In this document: one piece after another, positions 42,753-50,602 of the stretch
Layout of the letters: the number at the start of each line of letters is the position of its first letter
How positions within the stretch are numbered: the first letter of the stretch is position 1
Assembly: GCA_900550865.1 (NCBI GenBank)
Contig: URTM01000001.1
Location: 109,179 to 173,178, forward strand
Length of the DNA stretch: 64,000 nt
Direction: 5' to 3'
Source: an uncultured Dorea sp.
GTDB lineage: Bacteria > Bacillota > Clostridia > Lachnospirales > Lachnospiraceae
The notes under the pieces: generated by a model
Seen by the model: only the letters and a program-made list of their open reading frames with translations
What the model was told of the DNA's origin: nothing
The model's database searches: none
Translations under genes and position numbers: made by a program

Positions 42753-42785
42753 TTCGTTAGATCGTCCGTGTCCGGCTCTAACGAA
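42753..42785 (+). promoter_or_regulatory. Leader hairpin of rpsT mRNA
   Basis: TTCGTTAGA (42753-42761) pairs perfectly with TCTAACGAA (42777-42785) over a 15-nt GC-rich loop. It starts about 6 nt after the likely transcription start and may serve S20 autoregulation or mRNA stability. Confidence 0.5.
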
Positions 42786-42837
42786 CTGGAAATCGAATTA
42801 TAAAAATCGAAATACATTGATATCGGAGGTGGACAAA

Positions 42838-43101
42838 TTGGCTAATATCAAATCTGCAAAGAAAAGAATTTTAGTAAACGAAACAAAAGCTGCTAGAAAC
42901 AAAGCAATCAAGTCTAAAGTAAAAACTTGCGTAAAGAAAGTTGAAACAGCTGTAGCTAACAAAGATGCCGCTGCTGCTGCAGACGCATTAAAAGTTGCAA
43001 TCGTTGAAATCAACAAAGCTGGAAGCAAGGGTGTTTACCACAAAAACACATGCTCTAGAAAGATTTCTCGTCTGACAAAAGCTGTTAACGGAATTGCTTA
43101 A
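42838..43101 (+). CDS. rpsT: 30S ribosomal protein S20
   Basis: An 87-residue Lys/Ala-rich helical protein (ANIKSAKKRILVNETKAARN ... KNTCSRKISRLTKAVNGIA) that binds 16S rRNA in the body of the small subunit. It starts at a TTG preceded by CGGAGGTGG; upstream in-frame codons to 42712 cover the promoter and are not coding. A non-AUG start is also known for rpsT in E. coli, where it limits expression. It is one of only two plus-strand genes in the window. Confidence 0.96.
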   Translation: MANIKSAKKRILVNETKAARNKAIKSKVKTCVKKVETAVANKDAAAAADALKVAIVEINKAGSKGVYHKNTCSRKISRLTKAVNGIA

Positions 43102-43134
43102 TAATAGAGATTAAACTCGAGTTGCAAATTTTTC

Positions 43135-43169
43135 AGCCCGGATCATCCCGTCAATGATCCGGGCTTTTT
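43135..43169 (+). terminator. Intrinsic terminator of rpsT
   Basis: AGCCCGGATCAT (43135-43146), 7-nt loop, ATGATCCGGGCT (43154-43165), then a T run. Confidence 0.95.
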
Positions 43170-43193
43170 GTTATAAACGCAACCATAAAATCC

Positions 43194-43227
43194 GTAACAA
43201 AAAGGATATGGCTGACGCCATATCCTT
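43194..43227 (-). terminator. Intrinsic terminator of ilvC
   Basis: The minus strand forms GGATATGGC (43217-43225), 4-nt loop, GCCATATCC (43204-43212), then TTTTTG, 30 bp after the ilvC stop. Confidence 0.92.
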
Positions 43228-43256
43228 CTATATGTATCGTATTCTTACAGATCTGA

Positions 43257-44276
43257 TTAGTTGTTGATCAGTTTGTCTTCTCCGTTCCAGCTGTAAAGCT
43301 TTCTGATCTCTGCTCCGACTTTCTCTGATGGATGCTCTGCAGCAAGCTTTCTCATTGCTTTGAAGTGTACCTGACGTCCTGCTGGAGACATGTCTACTAA
43401 GAACTCTTTTGCGAATGTTCCGTCCTGAATGTCTGTCAGGATCTGTTTCATAGCTTTCTTTGTATCTTCTGTGATGATCTTAGGTCCTGTGATGTAATCA
43501 CCATATTCAGCTGTGTTAGAGATAGAGTATCTCATTCCAGCGAATCCTGACTGGTAGATCAGGTCTACGATCAGTTTCATCTCGTGGATACACTCGAAGT
43601 AAGCGTTTCTTGGATCATATCCAGCTTCGCAAAGTGTCTCGAAACCAGCCTGCATAAGTGCACATACACCACCGCAAAGTACTGCCTGCTCACCGAAGAG
43701 GTCTGTCTCTGTCTCTGTTCTGTATGTAGTCTCAAGAAGTCCGGCTCTTGCTCCACCGATTGCAAGACCATAAGCAAGTGCACGATCCCATGCTTTTCCT
43801 GTAGCATCCTGCTCTACAGCGATCAGGCAAGGTGTTCCTTTTCCAGCCTGGTACTCACTTCTTACTGTATGTCCTGGTGCCTTAGGAGCGATCATTGTTA
43901 CGTCTACATTCTTTGGTGGTTTGATACATCCGAAGTGAATGTTGAAACCATGAGCGAACATTAACATGTTACCTTCTTCAAGGTTTGGCTCGATGTCTTT
44001 CTTGTACATATCTGCCTGTAATTCATCGTTGATCAGGATCATGATGATGTCAGCCTGTTTTGCTGCTTCTGCTGCTGTGTATACTTTAAATCCCTGAGCT
44101 TCAGCTTTTGCCCATGATTTACTTCCTTCGTACAGACCGATGATAACATCGCATCCGGACTCTTTTAAGTTCAGAGCATGTGCATGTCCCTGGCTACCAT
44201 AACCGATGATAGCGATCTTCTGTCCTTCTAATACTGATAAATTACAATCTTCCTGATAAAAAATTCTTGCTGCCAT
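43257..44276 (-). CDS. ilvC: Ketol-acid reductoisomerase, class I
   Basis: A 339-residue enzyme that converts acetolactate or acetohydroxybutyrate to the dihydroxy acid in valine, leucine and isoleucine synthesis. The N-terminal Rossmann motif is GYGSQGHAHALNLKESG, and the C-terminal knot domain has ETDLFGEQAVLCGG with the metal-binding Asp and Glu. The class I length fits. The ATG at 44276 has AGGAGG at 8 nt; the open frame to 44324 is leader. It follows ilvN, but the large acetolactate synthase subunit gene is not in the window. Confidence 0.96.
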   Translation of the reverse strand: MAARIFYQEDCNLSVLEGQKIAIIGYGSQGHAHALNLKESGCDVIIGLYEGSKSWAKAEAQGFKVYTAAEAAKQADIIMILINDELQADMYKKDIEPNLEEGNMLMFAHGFNIHFGCIKPPKNVDVTMIAPKAPGHTVRSEYQAGKGTPCLIAVEQDATGKAWDRALAYGLAIGGARAGLLETTYRTETETDLFGEQAVLCGGVCALMQAGFETLCEAGYDPRNAYFECIHEMKLIVDLIYQSGFAGMRYSISNTAEYGDYITGPKIITEDTKKAMKQILTDIQDGTFAKEFLVDMSPAGRQVHFKAMRKLAAEHPSEKVGAEIRKLYSWNGEDKLINN

Positions 44277-44316
44277 TTTAGCATACCTCCTAAAAAATAA
44301 ATGATTTTTTATTTTC

Positions 44317-44359
44317 TTAAACAAGGGGTCGCCCTTCCACCGGGCTCGTCTCTGTTTAA
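44317..44359 (-). promoter_or_regulatory. Compact GC-rich fold in the ilvC leader
   Basis: On the minus strand TTAAACA (44353-44359) pairs with TGTTTAA (44317-44323). Inside, GCCC (44342-44345) pairs with GGGC (44331-44334) around GGTGGAA, and GGG can instead pair with the CCC of the following CGACCCC. The surroundings are AT-rich. No T-box core motif is present. Confidence 0.4.
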
Positions 44360-44386
44360 TGTCTGATTAAAATGTGTTACGGTTTG

Positions 44387-44411
44387 TCCATTATAATATA
44401 TCCATTATAAT
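44387..44411 (-). repeat. Two exact 11-bp direct repeats at the ilvN end
   Basis: TCCATTATAAT occurs on the plus strand at 44387-44397 and 44401-44411. The second copy includes the ilvN stop codon. On the minus strand each contains TATAAT and could be a -10 box for ilvC, but no good -35 box is visible. Confidence 0.5.
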
Positions 44412-44926
44412 GTGTTGATGTTTCCTTCCTGATCAATGACTGTTACATCCTTGATTCCTCTCTGCAGTCCGGTGATACCCGTTCTTGCAAGTTCCAGAAT
44501 CTCGTAACCTTCCAGAAGTTCCAGAAACGCATCTACTTTTGAACCATTTCCTGTCAGTTCCACCATCAGGGAATCCTTCTCTACATCAACAATCTTCGCG
44601 CGGAATATATCCGCCACAGATATGATCTCCGTTCTCTCCGTCTTATTCGCACGAACCTTCACCATGATCAATTCACGATATACCGAATCTTCCGGATCAA
44701 GTACTTTGATCTCAATGACATCTTCCAGCTTTCTGACCTGCTTCTCGATCTGTGATAAAATCAACTCGTCTCCACTGGCTACAATGGTAATTCTGGTAAA
44801 TCTCGGATCTGCCGTAACTCCTGCAGTAATGCTGTCGATACTATATCCACGTCTGCTGAACAGTCCGGATACGCGGCTTAAAACACCGGGATTATTGTCT
44901 ACCAATAATGAAAAAACTCTTTGCAT
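44405..44926 (-). CDS. ilvN: Acetolactate synthase small (regulatory) subunit
   Basis: A 173-residue protein with an N-terminal ACT domain (VFSLLVDNNPGVLSRVSGLF, about 3-75) that gives feedback inhibition by valine, and the ALS_ss C-terminal domain. The length is typical. It has its own promoter, and ilvC follows at 128 bp. The catalytic subunit IlvB must be encoded elsewhere, which is unusual because ilvB and ilvN are normally neighbours. Confidence 0.94.
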   Translation of the reverse strand: MQRVFSLLVDNNPGVLSRVSGLFSRRGYSIDSITAGVTADPRFTRITIVASGDELILSQIEKQVRKLEDVIEIKVLDPEDSVYRELIMVKVRANKTERTEIISVADIFRAKIVDVEKDSLMVELTGNGSKVDAFLELLEGYEILELARTGITGLQRGIKDVTVIDQEGNINTL

Positions 44927-44951
44927 ATTGCACCTCTTTTCTATCGTTTAT

Positions 44952-44977
44952 AAAAAACAGAGTGCGTTCTGTTTTTT
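44952..44977 (-). terminator. Hairpin at the ilvN transcription start, probable HAD terminator
   Basis: AAAAAACAGA (44968-44977 on the minus strand) pairs with TCTGTTTTTT (44952-44961) over a 6-nt loop. It lies 69 bp after the stop of the HAD gene. It begins just after the ilvN -10 box, so it may also act in the ilvN leader. Confidence 0.6.
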
Positions 44978-44978
44978 T

Positions 44979-45007
44979 ATAATAACAACAACTTCTTCTT
45001 TTGTCAA
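44979..45007 (-). promoter_or_regulatory. Sigma-A promoter of ilvN
   Basis: The minus strand has TTGACA (45002-45007), a 17-bp spacer and TATTAT (44979-44984), about 53 bp upstream of the ilvN ATG. Confidence 0.8.
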
Positions 45008-45045
45008 GTATTGCCACCCATATTTTTACAATTTTCTTCCGGGTA

Positions 45046-45717
45046 TCATTTCAGGATAATCCCTGCAATGTCTTCCGGTGTCTCTGCGATGCACACTGCG
45101 CCTGCTTTTTCCAGTTCTTCACGGTCACCGAAACCATATAACACGCCCATACAGTCAAGGCCTTCTTTCTTTGCTCCAAGGACATCATGCTCGCGGTCAC
45201 CGATCATCAGGATCTTATGTTTATCCGTTACCTGGCAGGTATCGATCAGATATTCTATTACCTCTGCCTTACTGCCTCTTCCGCCATCCAGTTCCATGCC
45301 GGCCACATATTCAAAATATTCTTCCAGGCCAAAATGTTCTATGATCCTTCTCGCATACACCTCCGGTTTGGATGTTGCAACAAAGAGTCGTTTTCCTGCT
45401 GCCTTTAATGCCTTTAACGATTCCTCAAATCCATCATACACGGAACACTCGAAAATCCCTGTATCCTGATAGTATTCTCTGTAATACTCTACGCCCAGCC
45501 AGCTTTTCTTCTCATCGAATCCATAAAACCTTGCAAATGAATCCGTAAGCGGCGGCCCGATAAATTTATACAATTTTTTCCGGTCTGTCTCTTCGATTCC
45601 GAACTTCTTCAGCGCATACATCACCGAATTCGTAATTCCCGGCGATGAATCAATGATCGTTCCATCCAGATCAAAGAAACAGATGTCATACGTTTTATCC
45701 AGCTTTTCTTTTTCCAT
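45046..45717 (-). CDS. HAD-superfamily phosphatase (phosphoglycolate phosphatase-like)
   Basis: A 223-residue HAD subfamily I hydrolase. Motif I is CFFDLDGTIIDSS with the nucleophilic Asp, motif II has VATSKPE, and motif IV is MIGDREHDVLGA. The small cap domain lies between motifs I and II. The pattern fits Gph and PpaX-like phosphatases, but the substrate cannot be fixed. The ATG at 45717 follows GGGAGAG; the frame opens at 45750. A CTGCC-type palindrome lies 24 bp upstream. Confidence 0.85.
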   Translation of the reverse strand: MEKEKLDKTYDICFFDLDGTIIDSSPGITNSVMYALKKFGIEETDRKKLYKFIGPPLTDSFARFYGFDEKKSWLGVEYYREYYQDTGIFECSVYDGFEESLKALKAAGKRLFVATSKPEVYARRIIEHFGLEEYFEYVAGMELDGGRGSKAEVIEYLIDTCQVTDKHKILMIGDREHDVLGAKKEGLDCMGVLYGFGDREELEKAGAVCIAETPEDIAGIILK

Positions 45718-45740
45718 ACCTCTCTCCCTTAACCACAAAA

Positions 45741-45763
45741 AATCTGTCACCGGCAGCCTCTTT
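45741..45763 (-). repeat. CTGCC-type palindromic element, degraded copy
   Basis: The minus strand reads AAAGAGGCTGCCGGTGACAG then ATT. From GCTGCC onward it agrees at about 19 of 24 positions with the copy at 57379-57405. It sits 24 bp upstream of the HAD phosphatase start. Confidence 0.45.
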
Positions 45764-45775
45764 CAACCACTTAGC

Positions 45776-45834
45776 AACGTAAAAATACCGGAGCTCCCAT
45801 CTGCGTTTTCACACATCCGGCACACCCCGGTATT
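45776..45834 (-). terminator. Terminator of the bceR-to-TraX unit
   Basis: The minus strand forms AATACCGG (45827-45834) and CCGGTATT (45784-45791) over a 35-nt loop that contains a smaller CCGGATG stem, followed by TTTTT. It lies 17 bp after the TraX-family stop. Confidence 0.7.
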
Positions 45835-45850
45835 ATTATAACCGCTCCGT

Positions 45851-46552
45851 CTATATTTTTGCAAACCGTATCATCCATAAAACCAGAAGATGCACCGGAT
45901 AAAATCCGTAGAAAAACCATTTTTCCCATCCGTACACCTTTCTTTTCTTCTCTTTGTCATACACGCACTGTATCACAACTCCCGATACCACCAGACCAAT
46001 ACAAGCACATACAGAATGTACGAGGGCATTTCCCAGTCCGTAATCCCGCTCGTACGACAACAGATTCAAAAAGAGAAATAGTCCGGCCGCCTTTCCATAC
46101 GCCAGCGTCACCTTCTTCCTGTCTCCATACGCATCTGCAAACAGGATCGTGAACACAGGCGCCAGAAGTGCCCAGTCCGTCCAGAGCGAACAGACGACCA
46201 GCACGCACAGCCATATCGTTCTCTCGCCTTTATTTTTCACATGGTCTTTGATCCATATCACACCAAGGCACAAGAGCAGGCTGAACATCATATTCAGGTT
46301 CGTCTGCTTCAATGCCAGCATAAACGGGAGTTGCGAAAGCACACCGAACACCAGCAGACGCAGTGCATATTTCTTCACGGATCGGGTATAGCGATACCCT
46401 TCCACAAGAAAATAACACATGGTAACCGCAGTAAAATATCCGATATCAATCATGACCTCCTGTGCGGTACTGCCTTCTTTTAAAAATATATAGGCAAAAT
46501 GATTGCAGAACATTGCTGCCATTGCCAGATATTTTACTGCGTTTCTACTCAT
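45851..46552 (-). CDS. TraX-family membrane protein
   Basis: A 233-residue membrane protein with about eight helices. It matches the TraX family pattern: LAMAAMFCNHFAYIF near the start, GYFTAVTMCYFLVEGYRYTRS, then RLLVFGVLSQLPFML, and the end FYGFYPVHLLVLWMIR. F-plasmid TraX acetylates the N terminus of pilin; chromosomal Firmicute members are common and uncharacterised. The ATG at 46552 has GGGAGAG. It follows the BceB-like permease by 49 bp without a clear terminator, so it is probably the fifth gene of that unit. I infer a cell-envelope acylation role only weakly. Confidence 0.85.
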   Translation of the reverse strand: MSRNAVKYLAMAAMFCNHFAYIFLKEGSTAQEVMIDIGYFTAVTMCYFLVEGYRYTRSVKKYALRLLVFGVLSQLPFMLALKQTNLNMMFSLLLCLGVIWIKDHVKNKGERTIWLCVLVVCSLWTDWALLAPVFTILFADAYGDRKKVTLAYGKAAGLFLFLNLLSYERDYGLGNALVHSVCACIGLVVSGVVIQCVYDKEKKRKVYGWEKWFFYGFYPVHLLVLWMIRFAKI

Positions 46553-46601
46553 ACATCTCTCTCCCAAACTCCAAACCGGTCTTTCATTTTCTTTCCCGTT
46601 T

Positions 46602-48668
46602 TTATTCTTCTATATTCCGGATAAATCCGATATAGGTTGCTCCAAAATATACCGCATATACACCAAAGAACAACACAAATGAAATTGCAAAATACTGCAA
46701 TACCGGTGTACTGACTCCGGTATAGAAGTTAAATCTTGCTCCCATATACACCGCTATGATCCCGCTGATCACTGCCGAAAAGATTGCCGGACACAGATAA
46801 TATCCGAATAACTGCCGGAATACTGTCCGGTGGATCTCGCGTCTTCCGAGGCCAATCTTAGAAAGCACCTGGTAACGGAAACGATATTTGGCCGAATCAC
46901 TCAGCTGCTGCACCGATAACACCGTCAGAGCGATACACAGGAACACAAGCCCGATATACATGCACGGAAATGTGATACAGCTCAGCATATACCGGATCTC
47001 AACCGATGCATTTTCCCGCACAAGATTTACCGCATCATATGTGACAATGGTATCCGTACCGTAACATACATTTTCATCATCCTCTTCCATGTGTGTATGA
47101 CCGGCATAATCATGTTTATCTGACAGATCATCCAGCTTATTCTGCAGGTCATCCGGTACTTTTTTCTTCACACTTACCGCAAGTTCCGAATAGTACGGTG
47201 TCATCTGCTGTATCCGTTCATCCGGCACAACGATGATATAATCACCGCCGTTATGTCCGTCCTGTGAAAATGATTCGGTGCAGATCTTTCTGCAGGTCAG
47301 TGTCTCTCCCTGATCCTGAACCTTTACTTCCTTCGTAAAATCTCCGGTTTCTTTATATACCCTCTTTTTCATCTGAAGGATATATTCATTTTTTCCAAGC
47401 GCTTCCTGAGGATATCCAAGCATTTTTCTCAGATGATTATAATCGCTCAGTCCCATATATGTATCGTATCTGCAATACACAGCATCACCGGCACCTTTAC
47501 GGATCTTCTTTTCATCTGGTGTTCCATCTTGTCTGCGGTATTCATCTCCAAAATACTGCAAATGCGTATACAGCCATGTATTCATAACATTTGTATGATT
47601 TTCATAAATGCGGTATACACAGGAATCCTTTACACCCGCTTCTTTTTTGACAATTTTCAGTTCTTTTGCGAAATCATATTCCGGATTCTGACTGTTCACC
47701 TGTACATCGAACGGGAATTTCATCTCTAATACCTGATTCTGCCAGTCAGTGAACATTAAAGCAACCGAGCAGCCCAGAAATGCGATCATAAAAAGCACCG
47801 TAAGCGTTCCCATGGTAAACCGCATCGTCTTTAATTTGGATGCAAACTGACGGAACAGGAACAGATTCTGACCATGGTAGATTGCATTTCCTTTTTTCTT
47901 CACATAGCAGATGATCCACGCAGAAAGTCCTGTATAGAATATATAGATCGAAAGAAACAATCCCATCAGAAATCCCGCAGCCGCACCAACCGACTGCACA
48001 TTTCCACTCAGTATCCAGATACCGAATGCGACGATGATAACAATCGACAACGGCAGAAGTAACCGCTTTATCTTTTCGTTCTTTTCTCTCAGTTCTTCAT
48101 TCTTCTGGTTCTCACTCATCAGATCATGAATATTCATCTTACGGAATCTCCGTCCGCACCGGAATAATGCCAGCAGATAACATCCCGCAAAACAGCACAC
48201 CGTCATAAGAAGACAATACCTGTTGAATTCCAGATGCGGTCTCAGTTCGACCTGTACAACACTGTAAAGAATCACAAGCAGTACCTGCTGAAGCAGCAGC
48301 CCCAGTCCCAGCCCCATCACAAAGGAACATACACCGAGCATCAGATTTTCCTTCATATAAAGCCGGGATACTTCTTTTTTCTTCATCCCGATCAGCAGGT
48401 AGATACCGAATTCACGGCTTCTTTTTTCCAGCATGAACCGCACCATATAATTGATCAGCCATGCAACGATCAGTACAATAAAGAATGTGGCAATACCGAT
48501 CATTGCTGCCATTATCGTTGCCATTTCATACATTCTCTGAAGATCTTTCGAAAAAATGATACTGTTAAATGCAAACATCAAGGATACCACAAATGTCATC
48601 GTCAGCACATATACCAGATAATCTCTGGCCGAACGTCTGACGTTACGCAATGCAAGCTTACTGAACAT
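46602..48668 (-). CDS. BceB-type ABC transporter permease
   Basis: A 688-residue permease with the BceB layout: a first helix at about 15-40, FtsX-type helices (about 50-310), a large extracellular domain of about 210 residues (about 315-550) between helices 7 and 8, and three C-terminal helices (about 565-680). In Bacillus, BceB recognises cell-wall-active peptides such as bacitracin bound to lipid targets and passes the signal to BceS. The ATG at 48668 uses AGGAGG and overlaps the ATPase gene by 11 bp. The peptide recognised here is unknown. Confidence 0.9.
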   Translation of the reverse strand: MFSKLALRNVRRSARDYLVYVLTMTFVVSLMFAFNSIIFSKDLQRMYEMATIMAAMIGIATFFIVLIVAWLINYMVRFMLEKRSREFGIYLLIGMKKKEVSRLYMKENLMLGVCSFVMGLGLGLLLQQVLLVILYSVVQVELRPHLEFNRYCLLMTVCCFAGCYLLALFRCGRRFRKMNIHDLMSENQKNEELREKNEKIKRLLLPLSIVIIVAFGIWILSGNVQSVGAAAGFLMGLFLSIYIFYTGLSAWIICYVKKKGNAIYHGQNLFLFRQFASKLKTMRFTMGTLTVLFMIAFLGCSVALMFTDWQNQVLEMKFPFDVQVNSQNPEYDFAKELKIVKKEAGVKDSCVYRIYENHTNVMNTWLYTHLQYFGDEYRRQDGTPDEKKIRKGAGDAVYCRYDTYMGLSDYNHLRKMLGYPQEALGKNEYILQMKKRVYKETGDFTKEVKVQDQGETLTCRKICTESFSQDGHNGGDYIIVVPDERIQQMTPYYSELAVSVKKKVPDDLQNKLDDLSDKHDYAGHTHMEEDDENVCYGTDTIVTYDAVNLVRENASVEIRYMLSCITFPCMYIGLVFLCIALTVLSVQQLSDSAKYRFRYQVLSKIGLGRREIHRTVFRQLFGYYLCPAIFSAVISGIIAVYMGARFNFYTGVSTPVLQYFAISFVLFFGVYAVYFGATYIGFIRNIEE

Positions 48669-49476
48669 CTGACAGTTCACCTCCTGTCAGGGACAGTACA
48701 TCCAGGATCTTATTCAGGAATTCCCGTCTTTCTTCCACTCCTCTTACCAGTTCATGAAAGATCTTTCCATCTTTTAAGAACAGGATACGGTTACAATAGC
48801 TGGCTGAAAACGCATCGTGTGTAACCATGAGGATCGTAGACTGCATATCGTGATTCATCTTGCGGAATGTTTCCAGCAGTGTCTGTGCCGCTTTGGAATC
48901 CAGCGCTCCGGTCGGCTCATCTGCAAGGATCAGTTTCGGATGATGGATCATGGCTCTGGCACAGGCACAGCGCTGCTTCTGGCCCCCGGATACCTGATAC
49001 GGGAATTTGTCCCGGATTGTCTCGATATCAAGAAGCGTCAATATATCATCACATTTCTTCCGGATTTCCTTTTTATTCCTGCTGTGCAGAGTCATTGCCA
49101 GCACAATATTTTCCTCTATCGTGAGCGTATCTAACAGATTATAATCCTGAAATACAAATCCCAGATTGTCTTTCCGGAATTCCGACAGTGCATCTTCACC
49201 CAATTCCGTAATATCCGTATTCCCATAATATATATGCCCGGCCGTCACGCGGTCAATCGTAGACAGCATATTCAGAAGCGTTGTCTTTCCGGACCCCGAT
49301 GCTCCCATGATTCCCACAAATTCTCCTTTTTGGACACAAAAGCTTACCCTGTCTACCGCTTTGGTGATGTTCGTATCACTTCCGTAATATTTTTCCACGT
49401 CACACACCCGGATCTCTCCATCCGGGACTCTTTCTCTTTTCTCACCTGTCTTAGCCGACTCTTTTTTTCTTCTCAT
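48658..49476 (-). CDS. BceA-type ABC transporter ATPase
   Basis: A 272-residue ATPase. Walker A is GASGSGKTTLLN, the signature is VSGGQKQR, Walker B is LILADEPTGALD and the H loop is VTHD. An unusual N-terminal extension of about 20 basic and acidic residues precedes the ABC domain, and the C-terminal 30 residues extend beyond the core. It pairs with the BceB-like permease that overlaps it. The start codon lies behind AAAGGATGAG, part of which can pair with an upstream inverted repeat. Confidence 0.92.
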   Translation of the reverse strand: MRRKKESAKTGEKRERVPDGEIRVCDVEKYYGSDTNITKAVDRVSFCVQKGEFVGIMGASGSGKTTLLNMLSTIDRVTAGHIYYGNTDITELGEDALSEFRKDNLGFVFQDYNLLDTLTIEENIVLAMTLHSRNKKEIRKKCDDILTLLDIETIRDKFPYQVSGGQKQRCACARAMIHHPKLILADEPTGALDSKAAQTLLETFRKMNHDMQSTILMVTHDAFSASYCNRILFLKDGKIFHELVRGVEERREFLNKILDVLSLTGGELSDVQ

Positions 49477-49486
49477 CTATCTCATC

Positions 49487-49556
49487 CTTTCTGGTCTTTT
49501 GTTTTTCGTCCTGTATTTTTCTTTACGTCTCTACTTTACTCGTCTGGACCAGAAAG
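49487..49556 (-). promoter_or_regulatory. Inverted repeat that can cover the bceA ribosome site
   Basis: On the minus strand CTTTCTGGTC (49547-49556) is perfectly complementary to GACCAGAAAG (49487-49496), with 50 nt between. The 3' arm runs into the bceA ribosome site AAAGGATGAG. The pairing could lower bceA translation. Confidence 0.4.
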
Positions 49557-49574
49557 TTGTATTGATGCATCTTT

Positions 49575-49604
49575 CAGTTATCTTACATTTTTGAAAGATA
49601 ACTG
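49575..49604 (-). promoter_or_regulatory. Palindrome at the kinase stop, possible BceR site
   Basis: CAGTTATCTT (49575-49584) and AAGATAACTG (49595-49604) form a perfect 10-bp inverted repeat with 10 nt between. The centre reads TTACA-N4-TGAAA on the plus strand, one base away from the BceR-type pattern TnACA-N4-TGTnA. It includes the kinase stop codon and lies about 100 bp upstream of bceA. No T run follows, so it is not a normal terminator. Confidence 0.45.
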
Positions 49605-50602
49605 CTGATCGGAAATGTAAGGATCATCTTCGTTCCTTCTCCTGGAACAGCTTCTGCCTCGATGGCTATTCCAAGCTTTTCGCACAGCCGTCTGCACAGA
49701 TACAGTCCCATGCCCGTAGATTTCTTTCCGTTTCTTCCATTAGAACCGGTAAAGCCTTTTTCAAAAATTCTGGATATCTCTTCTTCCCGGATTCCGGTTC
49801 CGTTATCTTCTACGATCAGCCGAACACCGTGTCCATACGTTTCCGTGTAAAAGCGGATATACGGATGAATCTCCGCTTTTTCACTTTTGTACTTCACACT
49901 GTTCAGAACAAGCTGGTTCAGTATGAAAAGAATCCACTTCTTATCTGTATATACAGGGTCCGGGCAATCTACTTCCCCGCGCACCCCGCTGCTGATCAGA
50001 TAATACTTATTCTTCATAAGAATTTCCGAAGCTGCTTTTCCAAGATCCGTCTCTTCGATCATATAGTCTTTATATACGTTTTCCATTCTCGCATAATACA
50101 GAACCATATCGACATTATTTTCAATCCTTTGATTTTCAAGGGCGATCTGTCTGGTCACTTCATCTTTGTGATTTTCACAGGCAAGCTGGATACTGGTGAT
50201 CGGTGCTTTGATCTCATGTACCCAGCTTTCTATATAATCCTGATAATCTTTTCTTTCATCTTCGATCTCACGGATCCGTTCAATCACAGATTTATTGGAA
50301 GTCCGTATCAGTTCCCGGTATATCCTGTCTTCCAGATATGGAGAAGGCGGCAGCAGTTCTCCCAGCAGATATCTCTGATCTATATTTTCCATAATGTGTT
50401 CCGCTTTTTCAAAATATTTCTTTCTCCGGTAATAGCCGGTTCCAATCCAAAATCCGAGAATGATCCACCAGAAAATCAGGATCAGTGCAGCAGCATTCCT
50501 GTTATACTTTGTAATATAGAAGAAACCCATCATCAGCATCATACACAGAACGTGCAGCAGACACATCAACATCTTATCTTTTATGTATTCAGAAAATCTC
50601 AT
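49583..50602 (-). CDS. BceS-type intramembrane-sensing histidine kinase
   Basis: A 339-residue kinase with two helices close together (about 12-30 and 34-56) and almost no extracellular loop, the hallmark of BceS-like kinases that read the transporter rather than the drug. The phosphorylated His is in SWVHEIKAPIT. The N box is LVLNSVKYKS and the G boxes are EDNGTGIREEEI and GMGLYLCRRLCEKLG. Its ATG overlaps the regulator stop as ATGA. Confidence 0.93.
   Translation of the reverse strand: MRFSEYIKDKMLMCLLHVLCMMLMMGFFYITKYNRNAAALILIFWWIILGFWIGTGYYRRKKYFEKAEHIMENIDQRYLLGELLPPSPYLEDRIYRELIRTSNKSVIERIREIEDERKDYQDYIESWVHEIKAPITSIQLACENHKDEVTRQIALENQRIENNVDMVLYYARMENVYKDYMIEETDLGKAASEILMKNKYYLISSGVRGEVDCPDPVYTDKKWILFILNQLVLNSVKYKSEKAEIHPYIRFYTETYGHGVRLIVEDNGTGIREEEISRIFEKGFTGSNGRNGKKSTGMGLYLCRRLCEKLGIAIEAEAVPGEGTKMILTFPISSYLSKM

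Noticed and set aside
44277..44404. T-box leader for ilvC
   Set aside because: The antiterminator core AGGGTGGnACCGCG is absent and the gap is too short for stem I; the GC-rich fold was kept as a separate finding.
46602..49476. MacB- or LolCDE-type reading of the ABC transporter
   Set aside because: The large extracellular domain between helices 7 and 8, and the BceS-like kinase with no sensor loop beside it, fit the BceAB type better.
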